The notes beneath the pieces were generated by a model. It saw nothing but the letters and a program-made list of their open reading frames with translations, ran no database searches and was not told where the DNA came from. The translations under genes and the position numbers were made by a program. Below are positions 26,207-34,079 of a stretch of 36,320 nt of DNA, one piece after another (within the stretch, counting starts at the first letter, position 1; the number at the start of each line of letters is the position of its first letter). Source of the DNA: an uncultured Bacteroidales bacterium (GTDB lineage Bacteria; Bacteroidota; Bacteroidia; Bacteroidales; Bacteroidaceae); NCBI GenBank assembly GCA_902774275.1, contig CACYHN010000018.1:1-36320 (forward strand), written 5' to 3'.

Positions 26207-27358
26207 TCACTTTGCTACAAGTCTGGGTATATTTATTTTGCTTCCAACCATCAGACTGTTAGATGAACCAAGATTGTTGTACTTGACCAGATAAGGCCAC
26301 AGCTTCTTGGTTCCGTAATACTTATTGGATATTTTAGTAAGTGATTCACCCTCCTCTATGGTGTGTACTGCCAGACGGCCTGCAATGCGGTAGTTAACCG
26401 TATCAGCCTCTGTGAACTTTGACAGGGCCTTGGCCTGATCCTCCTGGTTGAGATTGAAAGGCTGGGCATCATTTGCGGCTGTAGGTTTAGGCTCAGCCAC
26501 AACAGGTTTGGGTGCCTCAACTACCGGTTTTGCCTCTTCCACTAGAGGTTTGGCTTCTTCTACGGCCGGTTTAGCCTCTTCAATAACGGGCTTGGCCTCT
26601 TCTACTTCCAGTTTTGCCTCTTCAATAACCTGTATGGATTCTCTTGCAACCGGTTTTATGGTCTCAACGGCCGGCTTTGACTTGTCGGCATATGACTTGA
26701 TTAATGCTTTCCCCACAAGTGGCCATAGAAGATATAAGGCAAGACATGCCACAAGGATAAGGGAAAGTATGTAAACCACTATTTTAAGCAATATACGTGT
26801 GCCGCGTTTCTGGGTAATTTCCTTAACCTGTGGTTCTTTTGCTTCAGGCTTGTTCACTACAACCGGCTCAACGGATTCTGCCTCAGGAGATTCAGCCTCA
26901 ACAGATCCTGTCTCAACAGGCACTGTCTCAACAGGCACTGTCTCCTCCTCTATCCTTACAGGCTCTTCATTATCAGATTCCGCTGTAGGTAGCTCCTCCT
27001 TGGTAATCTCTACATCACTGAGCTCAGCAGACTGCTCCTCCGTAATAACAACCGTCTCAAATGCGGAGAAGGGCTTGTTTATGCGTTCCTTGAGCTCTGC
27101 ATCGGGCGTAAATGATATCTTCTGATGTCCCTCTATCGTAAAGCGCTCTCCGGTATTTACGTTCACGCTCTCACGATTCTCCATCTGCAGGAGTTTGAAT
27201 GTACCGAAACCCTTTACCTTTACAATACCCTCATCAAGCACACCTTTTGATATGATGTCAAAAAAGTTCTTCACAAACTGTTCTGAAGCCACTTTTGACA
27301 TTCCGCCAGCCTCTGACATCAGGTCAGCAAGCTGTGAAAGATTTATCTTCTTATCCAT
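26207..27358 (-). CDS. HU-type DNA-binding domain fused to a membrane segment and a LysM domain
   Basis: The 383-residue protein has four parts. Residues 1-97 are an HU/IHF-like domain (GIVKVKGFGTFKLLQ, NRESVNVNTGERF, FTPDAELKERIN). Residues 100-183 are an acidic Glu/Val/Pro linker. Residues about 188-213 are one membrane segment preceded by basic KRGTR, placing the HU domain in the cytosol. Residues 248-290 are about seven EAKP/PVVE-type repeats, and residues 331-378 are a LysM domain (VHTIEEGESLTKISNKYYGT, ending KINIPRL) in the periplasm. The intercalating proline of the HU arm is replaced (VNVNTG where HU has an N-P pair). It would link DNA with peptidoglycan across the inner membrane. 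It lies 12 bases after a plain HU gene and downstream of ftsY-rimO. Confidence 0.88.
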   Translation of the reverse strand: MDKKINLSQLADLMSEAGGMSKVASEQFVKNFFDIISKGVLDEGIVKVKGFGTFKLLQMENRESVNVNTGERFTIEGHQKISFTPDAELKERINKPFSAFETVVITEEQSAELSDVEITKEELPTAESDNEEPVRIEEETVPVETVPVETGSVEAESPEAESVEPVVVNKPEAKEPQVKEITQKRGTRILLKIVVYILSLILVACLALYLLWPLVGKALIKSYADKSKPAVETIKPVARESIQVIEEAKLEVEEAKPVIEEAKPAVEEAKPLVEEAKPVVEAPKPVVAEPKPTAANDAQPFNLNQEDQAKALSKFTEADTVNYRIAGRLAVHTIEEGESLTKISNKYYGTKKLWPYLVKYNNLGSSNSLMVGSKINIPRLVAK

Positions 27359-27370
27359 AGCAGCACCTTC

Positions 27371-27643
27371 TTACTTCAGTTTTTCCTTTAAGAGAGAACT
27401 GGGCTTGTACGTAAGGACAAGTTTTGGCGGAACGAGCATACGTATGCCGGTAGTAGGATTTACAGACACACGTTCATTCTTCTTTTTCACTTCAAGAACA
27501 CCAAATCCTGAAAGGCTGACTGAATCACCGCTATTCCAGAGATTCTCCATTACTCCAATCAGAGTCTGCACATGACCGGCCGTCACCTCAGGTGACATCT
27601 GGCACTTGCCGGATAATTCTGTCAAAAACTCCTTGTTGTTCAT
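27371..27643 (-). CDS. HU-family DNA-binding protein
   Basis: The 90-residue protein is a single HU/IHF domain: MNNKEFLTELSGKCQMSPEV at the start, FGVLEVKKKNERVSVNPTTG in the arm with the intercalating proline kept, and a basic end (SSLLKEKLK). It is a small dimeric nucleoid protein. The gene lies between rimO (10 bases upstream) and the HU-LysM fusion (12 bases downstream) and is probably read from the ftsY promoter. Its place beside the fusion makes it a possible dimer partner, which is inference. Confidence 0.9.
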   Translation of the reverse strand: MNNKEFLTELSGKCQMSPEVTAGHVQTLIGVMENLWNSGDSVSLSGFGVLEVKKKNERVSVNPTTGIRMLVPPKLVLTYKPSSLLKEKLK

Positions 27644-27653
27644 ATAGGTCAGT

Positions 27654-28955
27654 TTATTTAGTCTCTACTTTTCCATACAGGTCAAAGGCATCGGCCTCCG
27701 TTATTGTTACATTCCGGAACTCACCCACAGGCAGTTCAACGTCAGCCTTTACAAGCACCTCCGGATCAACTTCAGGTGAGTCATACTCCGTACGCCCCAC
27801 ATAGTACTCACCCTCCAGGCGGTCAATCATTGTCTTGAATGTCTTACCCACCTTAGATGCACTTATATCGGCCGATATATCCTGCTGTACACGCATCAGG
27901 CGTGACAGGCGGGCCTGCTTTACCTCATCTGGAACATCATCCTTGTAGTGTAAGGCGGAGTATGTCCCGTCCACCTCACAGTATGCAAAGGCGCCCATAC
28001 GCTCAAAACGCTGCTCGCGCACAAAATCCAGCAGCTGGGCATAATCATCATCCGTCTCACCCGGGAAACCCACCATCAGTGTGGTACGCAGGTGAATTCC
28101 GGGTACCTCCTCACGGATGCGGGCCAGGAAATCACGTGTCTCCCGGGCCGTGATATTGCGGTGCATACGCTTGAGCACAGGGTCACTGATATGCTGCAGG
28201 GCTATATCCATATACTTGCATACGTTATCGCGCTCACGCATCACAGGAAGCAGGTCCATGGGGAAGTTGTTGGGATAGCCGTAATGCAGACGCAGCCACT
28301 CCACTCCCGGTATGTCAGAAATACGCTGTACAAGTTCGGCAAGCGTAGGCTTATGAGCAATATCCGTACCGTAATACGTAAGGTCCTGGGCTATCAGTTG
28401 TATCTCCTTCACGCCTTTGGCTACCAGCCTTCGTGCCTCATCCAGGATATCCTCCTGGCTGCGGGAGCGGTACTTGCCGGTCATAAGAGGTATTGCACAA
28501 TATGCACAGCCACGGTTGCAGCCCTCAGCAATCTTGAGATAGGCATAATGAGGCGGCGTCGTTATTACACGGTCATTCTCTATCTCACCGTGCCAAACCT
28601 GCCCCATCTCTTTGATTATACCATTCCAGTCAAACTTACCGTACCATCCGTCCACCTCAGGAATCTCAGCCATAAGCTCCTTATGGAACTTTTGTGACAG
28701 GCATCCCATCACAAAGACACGCCCCACCTTGCCGGCTTTCTTAAGCTCACAGCACTCCAGAATCATATTGATTGATTCCTCCTGTGCATCGCCTATAAAG
28801 CCGCATGTGTTGATTATTACAGTCTCGGCGCTAACCTTGTCCGGATCATGTCTCACCTTGATGCCATTAGCTCTGAATTGAGCTATAAGTTTCTCAGAAT
28901 CAACAAGATTCTTAGAGCATCCTAAAGTGATTATATCCACACTTCCGCGCCTCAT
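27654..28955 (-). CDS. rimO: ribosomal protein S12 methylthiotransferase RimO
   Basis: The 433-residue radical SAM enzyme has the N-terminal methylthiotransferase cysteines Cys13 (GCSKN), Cys51 (NTCGFI) and Cys85 (GCLSQ). The radical SAM motif CNRGCAYC at 146-153 binds the second [4Fe-4S] cluster, and a C-terminal TRAM domain is present (YYVGRTEYDSPEVDPEVLVK). It adds a methylthio group to the conserved aspartate of ribosomal protein S12. GCSKNLVDSE and the CAIP ending of the radical SAM motif favour RimO over MiaB. It starts 1 base after the ftsY stop codon. Confidence 0.95.
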   Translation of the reverse strand: MRRGSVDIITLGCSKNLVDSEKLIAQFRANGIKVRHDPDKVSAETVIINTCGFIGDAQEESINMILECCELKKAGKVGRVFVMGCLSQKFHKELMAEIPEVDGWYGKFDWNGIIKEMGQVWHGEIENDRVITTPPHYAYLKIAEGCNRGCAYCAIPLMTGKYRSRSQEDILDEARRLVAKGVKEIQLIAQDLTYYGTDIAHKPTLAELVQRISDIPGVEWLRLHYGYPNNFPMDLLPVMRERDNVCKYMDIALQHISDPVLKRMHRNITARETRDFLARIREEVPGIHLRTTLMVGFPGETDDDYAQLLDFVREQRFERMGAFAYCEVDGTYSALHYKDDVPDEVKQARLSRLMRVQQDISADISASKVGKTFKTMIDRLEGEYYVGRTEYDSPEVDPEVLVKADVELPVGEFRNVTITEADAFDLYGKVETK

Positions 28956-28956
28956 C

Positions 28957-29916
28957 TCAATCCTGTTTAAAGAGGGAATCTACAAATTCTGTCTTATTGA
29001 ATACCTGGAGGTTATCCATAGCCTCACCCAGACCCACATACTTGACAGGTACCTTGAACTGGTCAGATATGCCTATAACGACACCACCCTTGGCTGTTCC
29101 GTCAAGCTTGGTGATTGCCAACTGGGTAACTTTTGTGGCAAGAGTGAACTGCTTGGCCTGCTCAAAGGCATTCTGGCCGGTAGAGCCGTCAAGTACAAGC
29201 AGGACATCATCAGGAGCGCCCTCCACAACCTTGTTCATCACGTTACGTATCTTGGTGAGCTCATTCATCAGGCCCACTTTATTGTGCAGACGGCCTGCTG
29301 TATCAATCAGAACCACATCCACACCATTGGCTACGGCAGAGCTGAGAGTATCATATGCCACCGATGCAGGGTCAGAACCCATCTCCTGCCTTATCACCGG
29401 CACATCTACCCTACGTCCCCACTCCTGCAACTGCTCAATGGCAGCGGCACGGAACGTATCGGCAGCACCAAGCATAACCTTGAGGCCGCGTTTCTTGAAC
29501 TGATATGCCAGTTTACCTATTGTTGTAGTCTTCCCAACGCCATTCACGCCTACCACGAGCACTACGTAAGGCTTACGTCCTGCGGGAACGCTGAACGGCT
29601 CAGTATCGTCATCCGGATTATTCTCCACAAGAAGGGCCGATATCTCTTCACGCAGGATATCGTTCAGCTCAGCCGTACCCATGTATTTGTCACGTGCCAC
29701 GCGCTCCTGGATGCGCTTTATGATCTTGAGAGTAGTCTCTACACCCACATCGGATGTAATGAGAACCTCCTCAAGATTATCCAGCACCTCATCGTCAACA
29801 GTTGACTTACCGGCAACAGCACGGGCAATCTTTGAGAATACGCTGGTTTTAGTCTTTTCAAGACCCTTGTCAAGGACTTCCTTCTTATCTTTTGAGAAAA
29901 ATGAAAACAGACCCAT
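28957..29916 (-). CDS. ftsY: signal recognition particle receptor FtsY
   Basis: The 319-residue protein has an N domain (about 20-100) and the SRP GTPase domain: G1 GVNGVGKTT at 123-131, DTFRAAAIEQL, G3 DTAGRLHNK and G4 TKLDGTAKGG, ending in the amphipathic helix QVFNKTEFVDSLF. It docks the ribosome-SRP complex at the inner membrane. The acidic A domain of E. coli FtsY is missing, as is common. The start at 29916 (MGLFSFFSKDKK) is chosen because the in-frame ATG at 29964 overlaps the -7 box. A GGGAGGAT followed by an out-of-frame ATG at 29939 lies in the leader. Confidence 0.95.
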   Translation of the reverse strand: MGLFSFFSKDKKEVLDKGLEKTKTSVFSKIARAVAGKSTVDDEVLDNLEEVLITSDVGVETTLKIIKRIQERVARDKYMGTAELNDILREEISALLVENNPDDDTEPFSVPAGRKPYVVLVVGVNGVGKTTTIGKLAYQFKKRGLKVMLGAADTFRAAAIEQLQEWGRRVDVPVIRQEMGSDPASVAYDTLSSAVANGVDVVLIDTAGRLHNKVGLMNELTKIRNVMNKVVEGAPDDVLLVLDGSTGQNAFEQAKQFTLATKVTQLAITKLDGTAKGGVVIGISDQFKVPVKYVGLGEAMDNLQVFNKTEFVDSLFKQD

Positions 29917-29961
29917 AAAAACACTGATGAATACGGCATTTATCCTCCCGTACTCCAACTG

Positions 29962-29969
29962 CAAATTTA
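29962..29969 (-). promoter_or_regulatory. -7 box for ftsY-rimO-HU
   Basis: TAAATTTG on the minus strand, 45 bases before the ftsY ATG, downstream of the DUF4295 terminator. No TTG box at the usual distance. Confidence 0.45.
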
Positions 29970-30023
29970 AGAATTAGTTTTGATTTTACCTATTTATATT
30001 TAGGCCTAAAAGAGAGGGTATAA

Positions 30024-30052
30024 ACAAAAAAGAGCGGCCATCTGACCGCTCT
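30024..30052 (-). terminator. terminator of the rpmB-rpmG-DUF4295 operon
   Basis: AGAGCGG (30031-30037) pairs with CCGCTCT (30046-30052), followed on the minus strand by TTTTTGTTT. Confidence 0.8.
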
Positions 30053-30077
30053 CTTTTATAGTTTCTTATCAAACAAC

Positions 30078-30224
30078 TTACTTGATGGCGTTCTTAAGCT
30101 GTTCGTCAGTTACAATCTGCTCTGTGAACATATAGGCACCGGTCTTAGGTGACTTAACCATCTTGATGACCTTAGCCATTGAAACCTTACCCTGACGCAG
30201 GGTAGCAACTACTTTCTTTGCCAT
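30078..30224 (-). CDS. DUF4295 family small basic protein
   Basis: The 48-residue product begins MAKKVVATLRQGKVSMAKVI and ends VTDEQLKNAIK, the form of DUF4295, a short Bacteroidota family found directly after rpmG. Its basic content and place suggest a ribosome-linked role, but none has been shown as far as I know. It starts 13 bases after rpmG and ends before a clear terminator. It is too short for usual ORF cut-offs. Confidence 0.85.
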   Translation of the reverse strand: MAKKVVATLRQGKVSMAKVIKMVKSPKTGAYMFTEQIVTDEQLKNAIK

Positions 30225-30237
30225 GGTTTAAAACGTA

Positions 30238-30426
30238 TTACTTAATCTCACGATGGATTGTCATCCTCTTGAGAATGGGGTTATACTTTTTAAGTTCCAG
30301 TCTCTCAGGAGTGTTCTTCCTGTTCTTTGTGGTAATGTAACGGGAAGTGCCCGGCATACCGCTGTCTTTGTGCTCAGTGCATTCCAGGATAACCTGAACC
30401 CTGTTGCCTTTTACTTTCTTTGCCAT
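30238..30426 (-). CDS. rpmG: 50S ribosomal protein L33
   Basis: The 62-residue protein [20 protein letters not shown], then [29 protein letters not shown], is a clear L33. It lacks the two CxxC zinc pairs (only one Cys), so it is the zinc-independent form. It sits between rpmB and the DUF4295 gene. Confidence 0.95.
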   Translation of the reverse strand: MAKKVKGNRVQVILECTEHKDSGMPGTSRYITTKNRKNTPERLELKKYNPILKRMTIHREIK

Positions 30427-30453
30427 ATGCCATAGTATGAACTCCTTACTGTT

Positions 30454-30714
30454 TTACGCAATGATTCTGATGTCTTTCCAATCGCAATAGCCGTTAGCGA
30501 CAGCCTCCTTAAGGGCGGCATCAAGACCTTTCTTGTTGATTATTCTCAGGCCGGCAGCACTGAGTTTGAGGCTGATCCAGCAGTTCTCCTCAACATAGAA
30601 GAACTTCTTAGTGAACAGGTTAACATCAAATGTCCTCTTGGTTCTACGCTTTGAGTGAGAAACATTGTTGCCAACCATTGCCTTCTTTCCGGTGATCTGA
30701 CAAATTCTTGACAT
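30454..30714 (-). CDS. rpmB: 50S ribosomal protein L28
   Basis: The 86-residue protein starts [20 protein letters not shown] and has the basic [13 protein letters not shown] core of L28. It is the first gene of a three-gene unit with rpmG (27 bases downstream) and DUF4295, behind a near-consensus promoter. Confidence 0.95.
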   Translation of the reverse strand: MSRICQITGKKAMVGNNVSHSKRRTKRTFDVNLFTKKFFYVEENCWISLKLSAAGLRIINKKGLDAALKEAVANGYCDWKDIRIIA

Positions 30715-30761
30715 ATCTATCTGTTTTTATTCGTTTTTTGCTGTGTTCTCAAAACAGGGTG

Positions 30762-30793
30762 CAAAATAACACATTTTTTTTCATTCAGCCAAA
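30762..30793 (-). promoter_or_regulatory. promoter of rpmB-rpmG-DUF4295
   Basis: On the minus strand, TTTG (30793-30790) is followed after exactly 20 bases by TTATTTTG (30769-30762), one change from TAnnTTTG. The box lies 47 bases before the rpmB ATG. Confidence 0.55.
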
Positions 30794-30888
30794 CAAATGA
30801 GATTGTTTTTTATGCGTTTTACATTATTTGAGATTTTGTTTTACCATGCGGCGGAAACTCGCGGCTTCGCGGCGCTCGGTTTTATTTT

Positions 30889-31052
30889 GACTTTTTTGCC
30901 TTCGGCTCAAAAGTCTCGGGACAGGATCCTTCTGCGTATTAGAAACAACCTTTTTTTAGTTTCCTTCTGGAAACGCGCTTCGTTTCACTTCGCTTGCCGG
31001 CCTTCCAGGCCGGGTAAAAATTATGTCGCCCCTTTGGGCGCCTTAATTTTTA
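30889..31052. repeat. cluster of hairpins between tsaD and rpmB; no gene
   Basis: The 377-base gap (30715-31091) contains a series of stem-loops: GACTTTT/AAAAGTC with inner GCC/GGC (30889-30915), GTTTCC-TTCT-GGAAAC (30959-30974), CCGGCC/GGCCGG (30997-31013), and TAAAAATTA/TAATTTTTA (31015-31052) enclosing CGCCC-CTTT-GGGCG. The last could end tsaD transcription on the minus strand. The GTTTCC hairpin recurs at 34146. An open frame on the plus strand through this region has no protein-like character. Confidence 0.5.
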
Positions 31053-31091
31053 CTCCTAGCTGGAAACCGTGTTGGTTTGTGCAGTTGGAAA

Positions 31092-32117
31092 CTATATCCT
31101 TGTATTGGAATAAATGGGCACGTCGATGGAACAGAAGTCTTTATCTAGGTATTTGAAATAGCCGGTGCAGGCTATCATGGCGGCGTTATCGGTGGTGTAT
31201 GAGAATGGCGGGATATAGACCTTCCAGCGATAGCGGCGTGCGTGGTCCTGGAAAGCCTCGCGCAGTCCGGTATTGGCCGATACCCCACCCGCCACTGCAA
31301 TACGGTTTATGCCGGTATCCTTGGCGGCCTGACGCAGTTTCTTCATCAGGATCTCCACAATGGTACGCTCCAGCGATGCGCAGAGGTCCTCCTTGTGATG
31401 TTCGATGAAATCCGGATCTTCCTTAACCCAGTCACGCAGATTGTACAGGAATGATGTCTTGAGTCCGCTGAAACTGTAGTTATATCCGGGAATGTTCGGT
31501 TTGCTGAAAGTATAAGCCTTGGGATTGCCCTGACGTGCCAGACGGTCTATTATCGGACCACCGGGATACCCGAACCCCATCACTTTGGAGCACTTATCCA
31601 TAGCCTCACCCGCAGCATCATCGATAGTCTGCCCCAGAATCTCCATTTTATTATACGATATCACTTTGACTATCTGCGAATTACCGCCTGAAACCAGCAA
31701 GCACAGGAACGGGAATTCAGGAGCATTCAACTCCTCACCGGGTTTCTTGATGAAATGAGCCAGGATGTGTCCCTGCAGATGATTGACCTCAATCATCGGG
31801 ATATCCAGGGAACGGGCAAACCCTTTGGCAAATGACACGCCTACCAGAAGTGAGCCCATAAGTCCGGGACCGCGCGTAAAAGCTACCGCGCTGAGCCGGC
31901 CGGCATCAATTCCGGCCCTTTTCAACGCAGTATCCACCACCGGAACTATGTTCTGCTGATGCGCACGTGATGCCAGCTCAGGCACCACTCCTCCATACTC
32001 CTCATGCACCTTCTGGCTGGCCACGACGTTAGACAGCAGCTCTCCGTTATGTATCACTGCAGCCGATGTGTCATCGCATGATGACTCTATACCTAAAATA
32101 TAGATGTCTTTTTCCAT
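31092..32117 (-). CDS. tsaD: tRNA N6-adenosine threonylcarbamoyltransferase TsaD
   Basis: The 341-residue protein opens MEKDIYILGIESSCDDTSAA. It has the metal-binding HxxxH motif (His113 and His117 in VNHLQGHIL), GGVVPELASRAHQ, the VSGGNSQ loop and the C-terminal FSYTTDNAAMIA signature. With TsaB, TsaC and TsaE it makes the t6A modification at position 37 of ANN-decoding tRNAs. The ATG at 32117 is preferred to that at 32129 because GGAG lies 7 bases upstream of it; the frame is open further but runs through the promoter. It diverges from paaK with overlapping promoters. Confidence 0.95.
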   Translation of the reverse strand: MEKDIYILGIESSCDDTSAAVIHNGELLSNVVASQKVHEEYGGVVPELASRAHQQNIVPVVDTALKRAGIDAGRLSAVAFTRGPGLMGSLLVGVSFAKGFARSLDIPMIEVNHLQGHILAHFIKKPGEELNAPEFPFLCLLVSGGNSQIVKVISYNKMEILGQTIDDAAGEAMDKCSKVMGFGYPGGPIIDRLARQGNPKAYTFSKPNIPGYNYSFSGLKTSFLYNLRDWVKEDPDFIEHHKEDLCASLERTIVEILMKKLRQAAKDTGINRIAVAGGVSANTGLREAFQDHARRYRWKVYIPPFSYTTDNAAMIACTGYFKYLDKDFCSIDVPIYSNTRI

Positions 32118-32145
32118 TTTTAACTCCATATTTTCTAATGGCGTG

Positions 32146-32153
32146 CAAAGATA
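32146..32153 (-). promoter_or_regulatory. -7 box for tsaD
   Basis: TATCTTTG on the minus strand, 29 bases before the tsaD start. No TTG at the usual distance. Only 14 bases separate it from the plus-strand -7 box for paaK. Confidence 0.55.
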
Positions 32154-32167
32154 CAATATTATTTCCC

Positions 32168-32175
32168 TACTTTTG
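32168..32175 (+). promoter_or_regulatory. -7 box for paaK
   Basis: TACTTTTG, 32 bases before the paaK ATG, fits TAnnTTTG. The upstream region it needs overlaps the tsaD promoter, so the two divergent promoters probably compete. Confidence 0.5.
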
Positions 32176-32206
32176 CACTCAATTACTTCATACCACCTAA
32201 TATACG

Positions 32207-33508
32207 ATGATCTGGAACAAAAAGATTGAGTGCATGTCGCGGGACGAGATGCACGCACTGCAAAGTGAGAAACTCGTTAAGATTGTAGCACACGCCTACA
32301 ACAACTCACCTTTCTACAAGAAAAGGTTTGATGAACACGGAGTACGTCCCGAGGACATCAAAAGCATTGATGACATCGTAAAACTGCCTTTTACAGTCAA
32401 GCAGGATCTGCGTGACAATTATCCTTTCGGAATGATGTGCGTCCCCATGACTGACATTCTCCGCCTGCATGCTTCATCAGGAACCACTGGTAAGCCTATC
32501 GTGGTAGGATATGTCCAGAAAGACCTTGACAACTGGTCAGAAGCTGTAGCCCGTTGCTTTACGGCCTATGGACTTAATAGCGATGACATGGTTCAGATTG
32601 CCTACGGATACGGCCTTTTTACCGGCGGTCTGGGTGCCCATGACGGTGTGCACAAGATTGGTGCCACAGTCATTCCCACCAGTAGTGGCAATACACAGAA
32701 ACAGCTCCAGCTTATGCAGGACTTTGGTGCCACGGCGCTTGCCTGCACCCCATCCTACGCCCTTTATATGGCTGAGGAGATACGCAAGCAGGGACTTGAC
32801 ATCAACAACTTCAAGCTCAAGGTAGGCATATTCGGTGCCGAGCCATGGACCAACGCCATGCGTAAGGAACTTGAGGAGAAGCTCCACATCAAGGCTTATG
32901 ATATCTACGGACTCACTGAGATAAGCGGCCCCGGCGTAGGCGGCGAGTGCGAGTGCCAGAACGGCACCCATCTGTGGGAAGACCTTTACTATCCTGAGAT
33001 CATAGACCCCGTAACCCTGCAGCCTGTTGAACCCGGCCAGAAGGGTGAGCTTGTATTCACAACCCTTGACAAGTGGGGCATGCCCATGATACGTTACCGC
33101 ACACGTGACCTCACCTATCTTAATTATGACAAGTGTGAGTGTGGCCGTACCGCAGTCCGTATGGGCAAGATCCTGGGCCGCAGCGATGACATGATGATTA
33201 TCCGCGGCGTGAACGTATTCCCATCACAGATTGAGTCAATCCTGCTGGAGTTCCCGGAGTACGAGCCTTACTTCCTTATAGAGGTGGACCGCATCAACAA
33301 CACTGATACATTCGATATCCAGGTTGAGGTCAAGCCTGAGTTCTACACTGACCAGGTTAACGAACTGGTTCGTCTGCGTCAGCGTCTCACTTCCAGGATC
33401 CAGAGCGTTGTAGGCATCCAGCCTAACATCAAGATTGTGCAGCCCGGTACCATTGAGCGCTCAACCGGCAAGGCCAAGCGCGCCATTGATCACCGTAAAT
33501 TCGAATAA
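32207..33508 (+). CDS. paaK: phenylacetate-CoA ligase family protein
   Basis: The 433-residue ANL-family enzyme has the PaaK layout: MIWNKKIECMSRDEMHALQS at the start, HASSGTTGKP (P-loop), YGLTEISGPGVGGEC, RTRDLTYLN, and DDMMIIRGVNVFPSQIE before the mobile C-terminal domain with SFTGKAKR-like lysines (RSTGKAKR). It makes aryl-acetyl-CoA from an aryl acid, ATP and CoA. In anaerobic gut bacteria the partner gene is often an ACT-domain gene, as here (25 bases downstream). The physiological substrate may be phenylacetate or indoleacetate from amino-acid metabolism; no degradation genes are nearby. Confidence 0.9.
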   Translation: MIWNKKIECMSRDEMHALQSEKLVKIVAHAYNNSPFYKKRFDEHGVRPEDIKSIDDIVKLPFTVKQDLRDNYPFGMMCVPMTDILRLHASSGTTGKPIVVGYVQKDLDNWSEAVARCFTAYGLNSDDMVQIAYGYGLFTGGLGAHDGVHKIGATVIPTSSGNTQKQLQLMQDFGATALACTPSYALYMAEEIRKQGLDINNFKLKVGIFGAEPWTNAMRKELEEKLHIKAYDIYGLTEISGPGVGGECECQNGTHLWEDLYYPEIIDPVTLQPVEPGQKGELVFTTLDKWGMPMIRYRTRDLTYLNYDKCECGRTAVRMGKILGRSDDMMIIRGVNVFPSQIESILLEFPEYEPYFLIEVDRINNTDTFDIQVEVKPEFYTDQVNELVRLRQRLTSRIQSVVGIQPNIKIVQPGTIERSTGKAKRAIDHRKFE

Positions 33509-33533
33509 CAACCTAATTCAAATATCCCCGACT

Positions 33534-33932
33534 ATGCTTATCAGACAGATTTCAGTTTTCCTGGAGAATGAGAAGGGAAAATTTGCCGAGCTGGCCAGAC
33601 TGCTTGGTAACAACAACATAAACATGAAGGCATTTACCGTATCTGAGACTCAGGATTTCGGTATTGCCCGCATCATAGTGGAGCGTGACCAGATTGAGCG
33701 CGCCTTCAACCTCATCAAGGCAAACTCATACGCAGTGACAATGACCCAGGTGGTTTATCTGGAGTGTGCCAATGTACCCGGTGCCATGGCTAACGCGATG
33801 GAACGCCTTTCAGCCGCCGGCATATCAGTTGAGTACATGTACGCATTTGCTGATTCATCATCAGAGTTCTCACGCGTAATCATACGCCCCGACAACACGG
33901 AACTGGCCAACCAGATCATCCAGGAGTTGTAA
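33534..33932 (+). CDS. tandem ACT-domain protein
   Basis: The 132-residue protein contains two ACT domains: residues about 3-66 (RQISVFLENEKGKFAELARL) and about 70-132 (VVYLECANVPGAMANAMERL). ACT domains bind amino acids, so it is probably an amino-acid sensor for the neighbouring PaaK pathway, though no direct partner is shown. The start at 33534 (MLIRQISVFL) leaves 25 bases after paaK and drops an implausible 33-residue extension overlapping paaK. Confidence 0.88.
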   Translation: MLIRQISVFLENEKGKFAELARLLGNNNINMKAFTVSETQDFGIARIIVERDQIERAFNLIKANSYAVTMTQVVYLECANVPGAMANAMERLSAAGISVEYMYAFADSSSEFSRVIIRPDNTELANQIIQEL

Positions 33933-33969
33933 ATAATCTATCGGGTGCATCGGATAGACATTTTTTCTA

Positions 33970-33977
33970 TACCTTTG
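33970..33977 (+). promoter_or_regulatory. -7 box of the tRNA-Ser promoter
   Basis: TACCTTTG, 13 bases before the mature tRNA start. It lies between the arms of an inverted repeat, ATCGGGTGC (33940-33948) and GCACCCGAT (33977-33985); the right arm begins at its last base. Confidence 0.6.
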
Positions 33978-33990
33978 CACCCGATTTCAA

Positions 33991-34078
33991 GGAAAGATGC
34001 CAGAGTGATCGAATGGACCGGACTCGAAATCCGGCGTACGGCCTTGCCGTACCGTGGGTTTGAATCCCACTCTTTCCG
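33991..34078 (+). tRNA. tRNA-Ser (anticodon CGA)
   Basis: An 88-base class II tRNA. The acceptor stem is GGAAAGA/TCTTTCC and the anticodon stem CCGGA/TCCGG encloses CTCGAAA, giving anticodon CGA (codon UCG). It has a long variable arm (GTACGGCCTTGCCGTAC) and the T arm GTGGG-TTTGAAT-CCCAC. The discriminator is G34078, as tRNA-Ser needs; CCA is not encoded. Confidence 0.95.
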
Positions 34079-34079
34079 C

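Noticed and set aside
28927-29805. 292-codon plus-strand frame opposite ftsY
   Set aside because: It lies fully antisense to ftsY, and the protein has no recognisable domain or signal; ftsY is beyond doubt.
29739-29939. Out-of-frame 66-codon frame with a strong GGGAGGAT before its ATG inside the ftsY leader
   Set aside because: It overlaps ftsY in another frame, the peptide is not protein-like, and Shine-Dalgarno sites are not a good guide in this phylum. A leader-peptide role cannot be shown.
30797-31156. 119-codon plus-strand frame in the gap after rpmB
   Set aside because: Its sequence follows the hairpins, overlaps the tsaD 3' end and lacks any promoter or protein-like pattern.
32118-32258. 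N-terminal extension of TsaD
   Set aside because: It covers both divergent promoters and reads into paaK; TsaD proteins start at MEKDIYILGIE.
33435-33533. N-terminal extension of the ACT-domain protein
   Set aside because: It overlaps the end of paaK and adds low-complexity residues not found before ACT domains.
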